DNA of 64,000 nucleotides, from the NCBI GenBank assembly GCA_030867875.1, contig JAOWCC010000296.1:19586-83585 (forward strand), given 5' to 3'. The notes beneath the pieces are model-generated. The model was not told the origin of the DNA, did not search any database, and was given only the letters and a program-made list of their open reading frames with translations. The stretch is from Actinernus sp. WN-2022 (taxonomy: Eukaryota; Cnidaria; Anthozoa; Actiniaria; Actinernidae). Every line of letters begins with the position of its first letter. Position 1 is the first letter of the stretch. The position numbers and the translations under genes were made by a program. Below, one piece after another: positions 26,596-40,705 of this stretch.

Positions 26596-27103
26596 GATGA
26601 ATCAGGAATCAGGAATGATGAATCAGGAATGATGAATCAGGAATCAGGAATCAGGATTGATGAATCAGGAATGATGAATGATGAATCAGGAATCAGGAAT
26701 CAGGAATCAGGAATCAGGAATCAGGAATCAGGAATCAGGAATCAGGAATCAGGAATCAGGAATCAGGAATCAGGAATCAGGAATCAGGAATCAGGAATCA
26801 GGAATCAGGAATCAGGAATCAGGAATCAGGAATCAGGAATCAGGAATCAGGAATCAGGAATCAGGAATCAGGAATCAGGATTCAGGAATCAGGAATCAGG
26901 AATGATGAATCAGGAATGATGAATGATGAATCAGGAATCCGGAATGATGAATCAGGAATAAAGAATAAAGAATCAGGAATGATGAATGATGAATCAGGAA
27001 TGATGAATGACGAATCAGGAATGACGAATCAGGAATCAGGAATGATGAATGATGAATCAGGAATCAGGAATGATGAATCAGGAATCAGGAATGATGAATC
27101 AGG

Positions 27104-27134
<31 letters not shown>

Positions 27135-28188
27135 CAGGAATGATGAATCAGGAATCAGGAATCAGGAGTGATTAATCAGGAATCAGGAATGATGAATCAG
27201 GAATCAGGAATGATGATTCAGGAATGAGGAATAATCATTCAGGAATGAGGAATGATGAATCAGGAATGAGGAATGATGAATCAGGAATGAGGAATGATGA
27301 ATCAGGAATGATGAATGATGAATCAGGAATCAGGAATGATGAATCAGGAATCAGGAATGATGAATCAGGAATGATGAATCAGGAATCAGGAATGATGAAT
27401 CAGGAATGATGAATGATGAATCAGGAATGATGAATGATGTATCAGAAATCAGGAATGATGAATCAGGAATGATGAATCAGGAATGATGAATGACGAATCA
27501 GGAATGATGAATGATGAATCAGGAATCAGGAATGATGAATCAGGAATAAGGAATGATGAATCAGGAATGACGAATGATAAATCAGGAATGATGAATCAGG
27601 AATGATGAATCAGGAATCAGGAATCAGGAATGATGAATCAGGAATCAGGAATGATGAATCAGGAATCTGGAATGATGAATGATGAATCAGGAATGATGAA
27701 TGATGAATGATGAATCAGGAATGATAAATCAGGAATCAGGAATGATGAATGATGAATCAGGAATCAGCAATGATGAATCAGGAATCAGGAATGATGAATC
27801 AGGAATGATGAATGATGAATCAGGAATCCGGAATGATGAATCAGGAATAAGGAATGATGAATCAGGAATGATGAATGATGAATCAGGAATGATGAATGAT
27901 GAATCAGAAATCAGCAATGATGAATCAGGATTCAGGAATGATGAATCAGGAATGATGAATGATGAATCAGGAATGATGAATCAGGAATGATGAATCAGGA
28001 ATCAGGAATGATGAATCAGGAATCAGGAATGATGAATCAGGAATCAGGAATGATGAATCAGGAATGATGAATGATGAATCAGGAATGATGAATCAGGAAT
28101 GAGGAATGATGAATCAGGAATGAGGAGTGATCAATCAGGAATAAGGAATGATGAATCAGGAATGAGGAATGATGAATCAGGAATGAGG
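26596..28188 (+). repeat. 7-bp satellite array A3
   Basis: The shortest complete A array, about 1.6 kb. It opens with a short approach, then a long pure GGAATCA run, then mixed 14-bp and 21-bp composites. From about 27.1 kb its markers (ATAATCATTCAGG, TGTATCAGAAATC, GACGAATGATAAATC) match 55.1-55.5 kb in A4, so A3 resembles the segment of A4 after the divergent island. It joins B3 through TGAGGAATTTTACGG. Confidence 0.96.
26689..26877 (+). repeat. Pure (GGAATCA) run, 27 copies
   Basis: Twenty-seven uninterrupted identical heptamers, followed by GGATTCA and two more perfect units. Homologous runs elsewhere have 20 and 11 copies. All follow the same upstream context (GGATTGATGAATCA). This is the most homogeneous stretch in the window and the likeliest to vary by slippage. 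Confidence 0.95.
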
Positions 28189-31100
28189 AATTTTACGGCA
28201 CATTGAACGTTTTTAAGATTAGCTCGCGGTCAGGAATCTATGAATTGGCTGGAAAGATGGAATCTCTCCGTTTGAGAATTTTACGGCACATTGAACGTTT
28301 TTAAGATTATCTCGCGAGCAGGAATCTATGAATTGGCTGGAAAGATGGAATCTCTCCGTTTGAGAATTTTACGGCACATTGAACGTTTTTAAGATTAGCT
28401 CGCGGTCAGGTATCTATGAATTGGCTGGAAAGATGGAATCTCTCCGTTTGAGACTTTTACGGCACATTGAACGTTTTTAAGATTAGCTCGCGGTCAGGAA
28501 TCTATGAATTGGCTGGAAAGATGGAATCTCTCCGTTTGAGACTTTTACGGCACATTGAACGTTTTTAAGATTAGCTCGCGAGGAGGAATCTATGAATTGG
28601 CTGGAAAGATGAAATCTCTCCGTTTGAGAATTTTACGGCACATTGAACGTTTTTAAGATTAGCTCGCGGTCAGGAATCTATGAATTGGCTGGAAAGATGG
28701 AATCTCTCCGTTTGAGAATTTTACGGCACATTGAACGTTTTTAAGATTAGCTCGCGGTCAGGAATCTATGAATTGGCTGGAAAGATGGAATCTCTCCGTT
28801 TGAGACTTTACGGCACACTGAACGTTTTTAAGATTAGCTCGCGAGGAGGAATCTATGAATTGGCTGGAAAGATGGAATCTCTCCGTTTGAGAATTTTACG
28901 GCACATTGAACGTTTTTAAGATTAGCTCGCGGTCAGGAATCTATGAATTGGCTGGAAAGATGGAATCTCTCCGTTTGAGACTTTTACGGCACATTGAACG
29001 TTTTTAAGATTAGCTCGCGGTCAGGAATCTATGAATTGGCTGAAAAGATGGAATCTCTCCGTTTGAGACTTTTACGGCACACTGAACGTTTTTAAGATTA
29101 GCTCGCGAGGAGGAATCTATGAATTGGCTGGAAAGATGGAATCTCTCCGTTTGAGAATTTTGCGGCACATTGAACGTTTTTAAGATTAGCTCGCGGTCAG
29201 GAATCTATGAATTGGCTGGAAAGATGGAATCTCTCCGTTTGAGAATTTTACGGCACATTGAACGTTTTTAAGATTAGCTCGCGGTCAGGAATCTATGAAT
29301 TGGCTGAAAAGATGGAATCTCTCCGTTTGAGACTTTTACGGCACACTGAACGTTTTTAAGATTAGCTCGCGAGGAGGAATCTATGAATTGGCTGGAAAGA
29401 TGGAATCTTCCGTTTGGGACTTTTACGGCACACTGAACGTTTTTAAGATTAGCTCGCGGTCAGGAATCTATGAATTGGCTGGAAAGATGGAATCTCTCCG
29501 TTTGAGAATATTACGGCACATTGAACGTTTTTAAGATTAGCTCGCGGTCAGGAATCTATGAATTGGCTGAAAAGATGGAATCTCTCCGTTTGAGACTTTT
29601 ACGGCACACTGAACGTTTTTAAGATTAGCTCGCGAGGAGGAATCTATGAATTGGCTGGAAAGATGGAATCTCTCCGTTTGAGAATTTTACGGCACATTGA
29701 ACGTTTTTAAGATTAGCTCGCGGTCAGGAATCTATGAATTGGCTGGAAAGATGGAATCTCTCCGTTTGAGAATATTACGGCACATTGAACGTTTTTAAGA
29801 TTAGCTCGCGGTCAGGAATCTATGAATTGGCTGAAAAGATGGAATCTCTCCGTTTGAGACTTTTACGGCACACTGAACGTTTTTAAGATTAGCTCGCGAG
29901 GAGGAATCTATGAATTGGCTGGAAAGATGGAATCTCTCCGTTTGAGAATTTTACGGCACATTGAACGTTTTTAAGATTAGCTCGCGGTCAGGAATCTATG
30001 AATTGGCTGGAAAGATGGAATCTCTCCGTTTGAGAATTTTACGGCACATTGAACGTTTTTAAGATTAGCTCGCGGTCAGGAATCTATGAATTGGCTGAAA
30101 AGATGGAATCTCTCCGTTTGAGATTTTTACGGCACACTGAACGTTTTTAAGATTAGCTCGCGAGGAGGAATCTATGAATTGGCTGGAAAGATGGAATCTC
30201 TCCGTTTGAGAATTTTACGGCACACTGAACGTTTTTAAGATTAGCTCGCGAGGAGGAATCTATGAATTGGCTGGAAAGATGGAATCTCTCCGTTTGAGAA
30301 TTTTACGGCACATTGAACGTTTTTAAGATTAGCTCGCGGTCAGGAATCTATGAATTGGCTGGAAAGATGGAATCTCTCCGTTTGAGACTTTTACGGCACA
30401 CTGAACGTTTTTAAGATTAGCTCGCGGTCAGGAATCTATGTATTGGCTGGAAAGATGGAATCTCTCCGTTTGAGAATTTTACGGCACATTGAACGTTTTT
30501 AAGATTAGCTCGCGGTCAGGAATCTATGAATTGGCCGGAAAGATGGAATCTCTCCGTTTGAGAATTTTACGGCACATTGAACGTTTTTAAGATTAGCTCG
30601 CGGTCAGGAATCTATGAATTGGCTGGAAAGATGGAATCTCTCCGTTTGAGAATTTTACGGCACATTGAACGTTTTTAAGATTAGCTCGCGGTCAGGAATC
30701 TATGAATTGGCTGGAAAGATGGAATCTCTCCGTTTGAGAATATTACGGCACATTGAACGTTTTTAAGATTAGCTCGCGGTCAGGAATCTATGAATTGGCT
30801 GGAAAGATGGAATCTCTCCGTTTGAGAATATTACGGCACATTGAACGTTTTTAAGATTAGCTCGCGGTCAGGAATCTATGAATTGGCTGGAAAGATGGAA
30901 TCTCTCCGTTTGAGAATTTTACGGCACATTGAACGTTTTTAAGATTAGCTCGCGGTCAGGAATCTATGATTTGGCTGAAAAGATGGAATCTCTCCGTTTG
31001 AGAATTTTACGGCACATTGAACGTTTTTAAGATTAGCTCGCGGTCAGGAATCTATGAATTGGCTGGAAAGATGGAATCTCTCCGTTTGAGAATTTTACGG

Positions 31101-31899
31101 CACATTGAACGTTTTTAAGATTAGCTCGCGGTCAGGAATCTATGAATTGGCTGAAAAGATGGAATCTCTCCGTTTGAGACTTTTACGGCACACTGAACGT
31201 TTTTAAGATTAGCTCGCGAGGAGGAATCTATGAATTGGCTGGAAAGATGGAATCTCTCCGTTTGAGACTTTTACGGCACACTGAACGTTTTTAAGATTAG
31301 CTCGCGAGGAGGAATCTATGAATTGGCTGGAAAGATGGAATCTCTCCGTTTGAGAATTTTACGGCACATTGAACGTTTTTAAGATTAGCTCGCGGTCAGG
31401 AATCTATGAATTGGCTGGAAAGATGGAATCTCTCCGTTTGAGAATTTTACGGCACACTGAACGTTTTTAAGATTAGCTCGCGAGGAGGAATCTATGAATT
31501 GGCTGGAAAGATGGAATCTCTCCGTTTGAGACTTTTACGGCACACTGAACGTTTTTAAGATTAGCTCGCGAGGAGGAATCTATGAATTGGCTGGAAAGAT
31601 GGAATCTCTCCGTTTGAGACTTTTACGGCACACTGAACGTTTTTAAGATTAGCTCGCGAGGAGGAATCTATGAATTGGCTGGAAAGATGGAATCTCTCCG
31701 TTTGAGAATTTTACGGCACATTGAACGTTTTTAAGATTAGCTCGCGAGGAGGAATCTATGAATTGGCTGAAAGATGGAATCTCTCCGTTTGAGACTTTTA
31801 CGGCACACTGAACGTTTTTAAGATTAGCTCGCGAGGAGGAATCTATGAATTGGCTGGAAAGATGGAATCTCTCCGTTTGAGACTTTTACGGCACACTGA

Positions 31900-33900
31900 A
31901 CGTTTTTAAGATTAGCTCGCGAGGAGGAATCTATGAATTGGCTGGAAAGATGGAATCTCTCCGTTTGAGAATTTTACGGCACATTGAACGTTTTTAAGAT
32001 TAGCTCGCGAGCAGGAATCTATGAATTGGCTGGAAAGATGGAATCTCTCCGTTTGAGAATTTTACGGCACATTGAACGTTTTTAAGATTAGCTCGCGGTC
32101 AGGAATCTATGAATTGGCTGGAAAGATGGAATCTCTCCGTTTGAGAATTTTACGGCACATTGAACGTTTTTAAGATTAGCTCGCGGTCAGGAATCTATGA
32201 ATTGGCTGGAAAGATGGAATCTCTCCGTTTGAGAATTTTACGGCACATTGAACGTTTTTAAGATTAGCTCGCGGTCAGGAATCTATGAATTGGCTGGAAA
32301 GATGGAATCTCTCCGTTTGAGAATTTTACGGCACATTGAACGTTTTTAAGATTAGCTCGCGGTCAGGAATCTATGAATTGGCTGGAAAGATGGAATCTCT
32401 CCGTTTGAGAATTTTACGGCACATTGAACGTTTTTAAGATTAGCTCGCGGTCAGGAATCTATGAATTGGCTGAAAAGATGGAATCTCTCCGTTTGAGATT
32501 TTTACGGCACACTGAACGTTTTTAAGATTAGCTCGCGAGGAGGAATCTATGAATTGGCTGAAAAGATGGAATCTCTCCGTTTGAGACTTTTACGGCACAC
32601 TGAACGTTTTTAAGATTAGCTCGCGAGGAGGAATCTATGAATTGGCTGGAAAGATGGAATCTCTCCGTTTGAGACTTTTACGGCACACTGAACGTTTTTA
32701 AGATTAGCTCGCGAGGAGGAATCTATGAATTGGCTGGGAAGATGGAATCTCTCCGTTTGAGAATTTTACGGCACATTGAACGTTTTTAAGATTAGCTCGC
32801 GGTCAGGAATCTATGAATTGGCTGAAAAGATGGAATCTCTCCGTTTGAGATTTTTACGGCACACTGAACGTTTTTAAGATTAGCTCGCGAGGAGGAATCT
32901 ATGAATTGGCTGAAAAGATGGAATCTCTCCGTTTGAGACTTTTACGGCACACTGAACGTTTTTAAGATTAGCTCGCGAGGAGGAATCTATGAATTGGCTG
33001 GAAAGATGGAATCTCTCCGTTTGAGACTTTTACGGCACACTGAACGTTTTTAAGATTAGCTCGCGAGGAGGAATCTATGAATTGGCTGGAAAGATGGAAT
33101 CTCTCAGTTTGAGAATTTTACGGCACATTGAACGTTTTTAAGATTAGCTCGCGAGGAGGAATCTATGAATTGGCTGGAAAGATGGAATCTCTCCGTTTGA
33201 GACTTTTACGGCACACTGAACGTTTTTAAGATTAGCTCGCGAGGAGGAATCTATGAATTGGCTGGAAAGATGGAATCTCTCCGTTTGAGACTTTTACGGC
33301 ACACTGAACGTTTTTAAGATTAGCTCGCGAGGAGGAATCTATGAATTGGCTGGAAAGATGGAATCTCTCCGTTTGAGAATTTTACGGCACATTGAACGTT
33401 TTTAAGATTAGCTCGCGAGCAGGAATCTATGAATTGGCTGGAAAGATGGAATCTCTCCGTTTGAGAATTTTACGGCACATTGAACGTTTTTAAGATTAGC
33501 TCGCGGTCAGGAATCTATGAATTGGCTGGAAAGATGGAATCTCTCCGTTTGAGAATTTTACGGCACATTGAACGTTTTTAAGATTAGCTCGCGGTCAGGA
33601 ATCTATGAATTGGCTGGAAAGATGGAATCTCTCCGTTTGAGAATTGTACGGCACATTGAACGTTTTTAAGATTAGCTCGCGGTCAGGAATCTATGAATTG
33701 GCTGGAAAGATGGAATCTCTCCGTTTGAGAATTTTACGGCACATTGAACGTTTTTAAGATTAGCTCGCGGTCAGGAATCTATGAATTGGCTGGAAAGATG
33801 GAATCTCTCCGTTTGAGAATTTTACGGCACATTGAACGTTTTTAAGATTAGCTCGCAGTCAGGAATCTATGAATTGGCTGAAAAGATGGAATCTCTCCGT
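31900..33900 (+). repeat. 1,408-bp (16-unit) higher-order repeat in B3
   Basis: The GAGCAGG variant at 32,011 recurs at 33,419, exactly 16 units on, with the same following run of class 1 units. The same shift is seen later for the TTTTATGGCA variant (36,461 and 37,869), so a 16-unit block has been copied more than once. Confidence 0.8.
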
Positions 33901-36899
33901 TTGAGATTTTTACGGCACACTGAACGTTTTTAAGATTAGCTCGCGAGGAGGAATCTATGAATTGGCTGAAAAGATGGAATCTCTCCGTTTGAGACTTTTA
34001 CGGCACACTGAACGTTTTTAAGATTAGCTCGCGAGGAGGAATCTATGAATTGGCTGGAAAGATGGAATCTCTCCGTTTGAGACTTTTACGGCACACTGAA
34101 CGTTTATAAGATTAGCTCGCGAGGAGGAATCTATGAATTGGCTGGAAAGATGGAATCTCTCCGTTTGAGAATTTTACGGCACATTGAACGTTTTTAAGAT
34201 TAGCTCGCGGTCAGGAATCTATGAATTGGCTGGAAAGATGGAATCTCTCCGTTTGAGACTTTTACGGCACACTGAACGTTTTTAAGATTAGCTCGCGAGG
34301 AGGAATCTATGAATTGGCTGGAAAGATGGAATCTCTCCGTTTGAGACTTTTACGGCACACTGAACGTTTTTAAGATTAGCTCGCGAGGAGGAATCTATGT
34401 ATTGGCTGGAAAGATGGAATCTCTCCGTTTGAGAATTTTACGGCACATTGAACGTTTTTAAGATTAGCTCGCGGTCAGGAATCTATGAATTGGCTGGAAA
34501 GATGGAATCTCTCCGTTTGAGAATTTTACGGCACATTGAACGTTTTTAAGATTAGCTCGCGGTCAGGAATCTATGAATTGGCTGGAAAGATGGAATCTCT
34601 CCGTTTGAGAATATTACGGCACATTGAACGTTTTTAAGATTAGCTCGCGGTCAGGAATCTATGAATTGGCTGGAAAGATGGAATCTCTCCGTTTGAGAAT
34701 TTTACGGCACATTGAACGTTTTTAAGATTAGCTCGCGGTCAGGAATCTATGAATTGGCTGGAAAGATGGAATCTCTCCGTTTGAGAATATTACGGCACAT
34801 TGAACGTTTTTAAGATTAGCTCGCGGTCAGGAATCTATGAATTGGCTGGAAAGATGGAATCTCTCCGTTTGAGAATATTACGGCACATTGAACGTTTTTA
34901 AGATTAGCTCGCGGTCAGGAATCTATGAATTGGCTGGAAAGATGGAATCTCTCCGTTTGAGAATTTTACGGCACATTGAACGTTTTTAAGATTAGCTCGC
35001 GGTCAGGAATCTATGATTTGGCTGGAAAGATGGAATCTCTCCGTTTGAGAATTTTACGGCACATTGAACGTTTTTAAGATTAGCTCGCGGTCAGGAATCT
35101 ATGAATTGGCTGGAAAGATGGAATCTCTCCGTTTGAGAATTTTACGGCACATTGAACGTTTTTAAGATTAGCTCGCGGTCAGGAATCTATGAATTGGCTG
35201 AAAAGATGGAATCTCTCCGTTTGAGACTTTTACGGCACACTGAACGTTTTTAAGATTAGCTCGCGAGGAGGAATCTATGAATTGGCTGGAAAGATGGAAT
35301 CTCTCCGTTTGAGACTTTTACGGCACACTGAACGTTTTTAAGATTTAGCTCGCGAGGAGGAATCTATGAATTGGCTGGAAAGATGGAATCTCTCCGTTTG
35401 AGAATTTTACGGCACATTGAACGTTTTTAAGATTAGCTCGCGGTCAGGAATCTATGAATTGGCTGGAAAGATGGAATCTCTCCGTTTGAGAATTTTACGG
35501 CACATTGAACGTTTTTAAGATTAGCTCGCGGTCAGGAATCTATGAATTGGCTGAAAAGATGGAATCTCTCCGTTTGAGATTTTTACGGCACACTGAACGT
35601 TTTTAAGATTAGCTCGCGAGGAGGAATCTATGAATTGGCTGAAAAGATGGAATCTCTCCGTTTGAGACTTTTACGGCACACTGAACGTTTTTAAGATTAG
35701 CTCGCGAGGAGGAATCTATGAATTGGCTGGAAAGATGGAATCTCTCCGTTTGAGACTTTTACGGCACACTGAACGTTTTTAAGATTAGCTCGCGAGGAGG
35801 AATCTATGAATTGGCTGGAAAGATGGAATCTCTCCGTTTGAGAATTTTACGGCACATTGAACGTTTTTAAGATTAGCTCGCGAGGAGGAATCTATGAATT
35901 GGCTGGAAAGATGGAATCTCTCCGTTTGAGACTTTTACGGCACACTGAACGTTTTTAAGATTAGCTCGCGAGGAGGAATCTATGAATTGGCTGGAAAGAT
36001 GGAATCTCTCCGTTTGAGACTTTTACGGCACACTGAACGTTTTTAAGATTAGCTCGCGAGGAGGAATCTATGAATTGGCTGGAAAGATGGAATCTCTCCG
36101 TTTGAGAATTTTACGGCACATTGAACGTTTTTAAGATTAGCTCGCGAGCAGGAATCTATGAATTGGCTGGAAAGATGGAATCTCTCCGTTTGAGAATTTT
36201 ACGGCACATTGAACGTTTTTAAGATTAGCTCGCGGTCAGGAATCTATGAATTGGCTGGAAAGATGGAATCTCTCCGTTTGAGAATTTTACGGCACATTGA
36301 ACGTTTTTAAGATTACCTCGCGGTCAGGAATCTATGAATTGGCTGGAAAGATGGAATCTCTCCGTTTGAGAATTTTACGGCACATTGAACGTTTTTAAGA
36401 TTAGCTCGCGGTCAGGAATCTATGAATTGGCTGGAAAGATGGAATCTCTCCGTTTGAGAATTTTATGGCACATTGAACGTTTTTAAGATTAGCTCGCGGT
36501 CAGGAATCTATGAATTGGCTGGAAAGATGGAATCTCTCCGTTTGAGAATTTTACGGCACATTGAACGTTTTTAAGATTAGCTCGCGGTCAGGAATCTATG
36601 AATTGGCTGAAAAGATGGAATCTCTCCGTTTGAGATTTTTACGGCACACTGAACGTTTTTAAGATTAGCTCGCGAGGAGGAATCTATGAATTGGCTGAAA
36701 AGATGGAATCTCTCCGTTTGAGACTTTTACGGCACACTGAACGTTTTTAAGATTAGCTCGCGAGGAGGAATCTATGAATTGGCTGGAAAGATGGAATCTC
36801 TCCGTTTGAGACTTTTACGGCACACTGAACGTTTTTAAGATTAGCTCGCGAGGAGGAATCTATGAATTGGCTGGAAAGATGGAATCTCTCCGTTTGAGA

Positions 36900-38350
36900 A
36901 TTTTACGGCACATTGAACGTTTTTAAGATTAGCTCGCGAGGAGGAATCTATGAATTGGCTGGAAAGATGGAATCTCTCCGTTTGAGACTTTTACGGCACA
37001 CTGAACGTTTTTAAGATTAGTTCGCGAGGAGGAATCTATGAATTGGCTGGAAAGATGGAATCTCTCCGTTTGAGACTTTTACGGCACACTGAACGTTTTT
37101 AAGATTAGCTCGCGAGGAGGAATCTATGAATTGGCTGGAAAGATGGAATCTCTCCGTTTGACAATTTTACGGCACATTGAACGTTTTTAAGATTAGCTCG
37201 CGAGGAGGAATCTATGAATTGGCTGGAAAGATGGAATCTCTCCGTTTGAGACTTTTACGGCACACTGAACGTTTTTAAGATTAGCTCGCGAGGAGGAATC
37301 TATGAATTGGCTGGAAAGATGGAATCTCTCCGTTTGAGAATTTTACGGCACATTGAACGTTTTTAAGATTAGCTCGCGAGGAGGAATCTATGAATTGGCT
37401 GGAAAGATGGAATCTCTCCGTTTGAGACTTTTACGGCACACTGAACGTTTTTAAGATTAGTTCGCGAGGAGGAATCTATGAATTGGCTGGAAAGATGGAA
37501 TCTCTCCGTTTGAGACTTTTACGGCACACTGAACGTTTTTAAGATTAGCTCGCGAGGAGGAATCTATGAATTGGCTGGAAAGATGGAATCTCTCCGTTTG
37601 ACAATTTTACGGCACATTGAACGTTTTTAAGATTAGCTCGCGAGCAGGAATCTATGAATTGGCTGGAAAGATGGAATCTCTCCGTTTGAGAATTTTACGG
37701 CACATTGAACGTTTTTAAGATTACCTCGCGGTCAGGAATCTATGAATTGGCTGGAAAGATGGAATCTCTCCGTTTGAGAATTTTACGGCACATTGAACGT
37801 TTTTAAGATTAGCTCGCGGTCAGGAATCTATGAATTGGCTGGAAAGATGGAATCTCTCCGTTTGAGAATTTTATGGCACATTGAACGTTTTTAAGATTAG
37901 CTCGCGGTCAGGAATCTATGAATTGGCTGGAAAGATGGAATCTCTCCGTTTGAGAATTTTACGGCACACTGAACGTTTTTAAGATTAGCTCGCGAGGAGG
38001 AATCTATGAATTGGCTGGAAAGATGGAATCTCTCCGTTTGAGAATTTTACGGCACATTGAACGTTTTTAAGATTAGCTCGCGAGGAGGAATCTATGAATT
38101 GGCTGGAAAGATGGAATCTCTCCGTTTGAGACTTTTACGGCACACTGAACGTTTTTAAGATTAGTTCGCGAGGAGGAATCTATGAATTGGCTGGAAAGAT
38201 GGAATCTCTCCGTTTGAGACTTTTACGGCACACTGAACGTTTTTAAGATTAGCTCGCGAGGAGGAATCTATGAATTGGCTGGAAAGATGGAATCTCTCCG
38301 TTTGACAATTTTACGGCACATTGAACGTTTTTAAGATTAGCTCGCGAGCA
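36900..38350 (+). repeat. Five- and eight-unit higher-order repeats at the B3 3' end
   Basis: The variant TTAGTTCGCGAGG occurs at 37,021, 37,461 and 38,165, offsets of 440 and 704 bp (5 and 8 units). The variant TTTGACAATTTTACGG follows each. These are the youngest-looking duplications in B3, because the neighbouring units show almost no differences. Confidence 0.85.
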
Positions 38351-38720
38351 GGAATCTATGAATTGGCTGGAAAGATGGAATCTCTCCGTTTGAGAATTTT
38401 ACGGCACATTGAACGTTTTTAAGATTAGCTCGCGGTCAGGAATCTATGAATTGGCTGGAAAGATGGAATCGCTCCGTTTGAGAATATTACGGCACATTGA
38501 ACGTTTTTAATATTAGCTCGCGGTCAGGTATCTATGAATTGGCTGGAAAGATGGAATCTCTCCGTTTGAGACTTTTACGGCACATTGAACGTTTTTAAGA
38601 TTAGCTCGCGGTCAGGAATCTATGAATGATGAATCAGGAATCAGGAATGATGAATCAGGAATGATGAATCAGGAATCAGGAATCAGGATTGATGAATCAG
38701 GAATGATGAATGATGAATCA

Positions 38721-38860
38721 GGAATCAGGAATCAGGAATCAGGAATCAGGAATCAGGAATCAGGAATCAGGAATCAGGAATCAGGAATCAGGAATCAGGA
38801 ATCAGGAATCAGGAATCAGGAATCAGGAATCAGGAATCAGGAATCAGGAATCAGGAATCA
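38721..38860 (+). repeat. Pure (GGAATCA) run, 20 copies
   Basis: Twenty identical heptamers, in the same context as the 27-copy run in A3 (after GGATTGATGAATCA, shortly after a B-to-A junction). Confidence 0.95.
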
Positions 38861-39129
38861 GGAATGATGAATCAGGAATGATGAATCAGGAATGATGAAT
38901 GACGAATCAGGAATGATGAATGATGAATCAGGAATCAGGAATGATGAATCAGGAATAAGGAATGATGAATCAGGTATGATGAATGATGAATCAGGAATGA
39001 TGAATCAGGAATAATGAATCAGGAATCAGGAATGATGAATCAGGAATCAGGAATGATGAATCAGGAATGATGAATGATGAATGATGAATCAGGAATGATG
39101 AATCAGGAATAATGAATCAGGAATGATGA

Positions 39130-40674
39130 ATGATGAATCAGGTATCAGGAATGATGAATCAGGAATGATAAATGATGAGTCAGGAATCAGGAATGATGAA
39201 TCAGGAATGATGAATCAGGAATGATGAATCAGGAACGATGAATCAGGAATGATGAATCCGGAATCAGGAATGATGAATGATGAATCAGGAATGATGATTG
39301 ATGAATCAGGAATGATAAATCAGGAATCAGGAATGATGAATGATGAATCAGGAATCAGCAATGATGAATCAGGGATCAGGAATGATGAATCAGGAATGAT
39401 GAATGATGAATCAGGAATCCGGAATGATGAATCAGGAATAAAGAATAAAGAATCAGGAATCAGGAATGATGAATCAGGAATGATGAATGATGAATCAGGA
39501 ATCCGGAATGATGAATCAGGAATAAAGAATAAAGAATCAGGAATGATGAATGATGAATCAGGAATGATGAATGACGAATCAGGAATGACGAATCAGGAAT
39601 CAGGAATGATGAATGATGAATCAGGAATCAGGAATGATGAATCAGGAATCAGGAATGATGAATCAGGAATGATGAATGATGAATCAGGATTGATGAATCA
39701 GGAATGATGAATCAGGAATCAGGAATCAGGAGTGATTAATCAGGAATCAGGAATGATGAATCAGGAATGAGGAATGATGAATCAGGAATCAGGAATGATG
39801 AATCAGGAATCAGGATGATGAATCAGGAATGATGAATGATGAATCAGGAATGATGAATCAGGAATGATGAATCAGGAATCAGGAATGATGAATCAGGAAT
39901 CAGGAATGATGAATCAGGAATGATGAATGATGAATCAGGAATGATGAATCAGGAATGAGGAATGATGAATCAGGAATGAGGAGTGATCAATCAGGAATCA
40001 GGAATGATGAATCAGGAATGAGGAATGATGAATCAGGAATGAGGAATGATCAATCAGGAATGATGAATGATGAATTAGGAATCAGGAATGATGAATCAGG
40101 AATCAGGAATGATGAATCAGGAATGATGAATCAGGAATCAGGAATGATGAATCAGGAATCAGGAATGATGAATCAGGAATGATGAATGATGTATCAGGAA
40201 TCAGGAATGATGAATCAGGAAAGAGGAATGATGAATCAGGAATCAGGAATGGTGAATCATGAATCAGGAATGATGAATCAGGAATCAGGAATGATGAATC
40301 ATGAATCAGGAATCAGGAATGATGAGTCAGGATTGATGAATGATGATCAGGAATGATGAATGATGAATCAGGAATGATGAATCAGGAATCTGGAATGAAG
40401 AATCAGGAATGATGAATGATGAATCAGGAATGATGAATCAGGAATGATGAATCAGGAATCAGGAATCAGGAATGATGGAATCAGGAATCAGGAATCAGGA
40501 ATGATGAATCAGGAATGATGAATCAGGAATGATGAATGACGAATCAGGAATGATGAATGATGATTCAGGAATGATGAATGATGAATCAGGAATCAGGAAT
40601 GATGAATCAGGAATGATGAATGTTGAATCAGGAATCAGGAATGATGAATCAGGAATAAGGAATGATGAATCAGG

Positions 40675-40705
<31 letters not shown>

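Larger units (their letters stand above)
28189..38627 (+). repeat. 88-bp satellite array B3, 118 units plus 57 bp
   Basis: The longest B array, 10,439 bp = 118 x 88 + 57 - 2. The net shift comes from deletions near 28,805, 29,406 and 31,770 and one insertion near 35,345 (AAGATTTAGC). Its 5' end matches the other B arrays. Its 3' end does not: the last units carry AATCGCTCCG, TAATATTAGC and TCAGGTATC in place of the CTCGGTTTGAG ending. The third middle variant CTCGCGAGCAGG appears at about 32,011, 33,419, 36,148, 37,644 and 38,348, spaced by whole numbers of units. Confidence 0.98.

Noticed and set aside
26689..26877. Telomeric repeat
   Set aside because: GGAATCA does not match known telomere motifs, and the array is interstitial, mixed and flanked by B arrays.
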